From positions 1 to 64,000 of the forward strand of contig DATENC010000024.1 in NCBI GenBank assembly GCA_035275265.1: 64,000 nucleotides of DNA, given 5' to 3'. The notes under the pieces were generated by a model. It saw only the letters and a program-made list of their open reading frames with translations, was not told the origin of the DNA and searched no databases. Position numbers and translations under genes: made by a program. How positions within the stretch are numbered: position 1 is the first letter of the stretch; the number at the start of each line of letters is the position of its first letter. This stretch comes from JACQAP01 sp035275265 (GTDB lineage Bacteria; Pseudomonadota; Gammaproteobacteria; Burkholderiales; JACQAP01). Below, piece by piece: positions 63,843 through 64,000 of the stretch.

Positions 63843-64000
63843 TCATTCCACTCCTAGCAACAAACAATCGATGGCGTCGCACATGCAGTGCAGGCACAAC
63901 AGGTGCACTTCCTGTATGCGCGCCGTTCTGTCCGCTGGCACGCAGATATGCACGTCGTTCGGACGGAGCACTTCGGTCATCTTGCCGCCTTTCCTGCCGG
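63843..64000 (-). CDS. SIS-domain phosphoheptose isomerase / DiaA-like, C-terminal part
   Basis: Only the C-terminal 51 residues are present; the gene runs past the right edge. The translated end has the features of SIS isomerases: GGKMTEVLRPNDVHICVPA then RIQEVHLLCLHCMCDAID. The CH segment EVHLLCLHCMCD is typical of GmhA/DiaA. Its stop, TGA, is directly followed by the BON gene's ATG. The diaA-dolP order points to the DiaA branch, but GmhA is possible; rfaE2 nearby needs the same pathway. Confidence 0.75.
   Translation of the reverse strand, partial: GRKGGKMTEVLRPNDVHICVPADRTARIQEVHLLCLHCMCDAIDCLLLGVE

Noticed and set aside
1..64000. tRNA, rRNA, CRISPR, insertion sequence or prophage
   Set aside because: No tRNA-like arms, repeated spacer units, transposase motifs or terminal repeats were seen on reading through the sequence; a tRNAscan and IS search would be needed to be certain.

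Overview
The window looks like a chromosomal segment of a Betaproteobacterium, most likely Burkholderiales or a close relative. This rests on gene families and neighbourhoods, not on any marker tree. The clues are a high-GC chromosome, two Bug-type (tripartite tricarboxylate) solute receptors, DUF1840 and DUF2917 proteins, the birA-coaX-SPOR gene order, an SIS (DiaA/GmhA)-BON pair and an exosortase-A (XrtA/PEP-CTERM) style exopolysaccharide operon. No tRNA, rRNA, CRISPR array, insertion sequence or phage gene was seen.

1-16,100 is a cell-surface and exopolysaccharide region. Two lipoprotein genes on the minus strand (a fibronectin-III protein cut by the left edge, and an Ig-like/kelch protein) lie behind a near-perfect sigma-54 promoter at 2637-2651. 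Rightward follow a UDP-GlcNAc 6-dehydrogenase and a C4-epimerase (TviB/TviC pair). After an AT-rich gap comes a compact operon: a 24-codon leader ORF, priming sugar transferase, 83-residue orphan, outer-membrane export lipoprotein, chain-length determinant, tyrosine autokinase, outer-membrane barrel, AAA ATPase and UDP-GlcNAc 2-epimerase. The exosortase, FemAB-like and glycosyltransferase genes that normally accompany this core are not in the window. The sugar genes predict UDP-GalNAcA-type and UDP-ManNAc precursors.

16,100-43,500 is a mosaic of housekeeping and accessory genes: small stress-type proteins (BON, DUF2188, dodecin), a TauD-type dioxygenase, an N-acetylornithine-carbamoyltransferase-like protein, a serine hydrolase, a TAXI receptor, two tandem HupE/UreJ proteins, two Gfo/Idh oxidoreductases, a tightly overlapping MscS / MgtE-like / MgtE trio, a ThDP decarboxylase, a coupled polysaccharide deacetylase and methyltransferase, gabT, glnS, a DUF4139 protein and a galactose-oxidase-like lipoprotein that keeps the copper ligands.

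43,800-58,200 holds two small-molecule catabolic modules, each pairing a Bug-type receptor with an enolase-superfamily enzyme. Between them are an SMP-30 lactonase-like protein, a MocR regulator divergent from a DUF2917 gene across a perfect 32-bp palindrome, a redoxin/DsbD pair and an M48 peptidase. 58,200-64,000 is conserved housekeeping: birA-coaX-SPOR, an SbmA/BacA-like ABC transporter, rfaE2, a BON lipoprotein (DolP-like) and the end of an SIS-domain gene.
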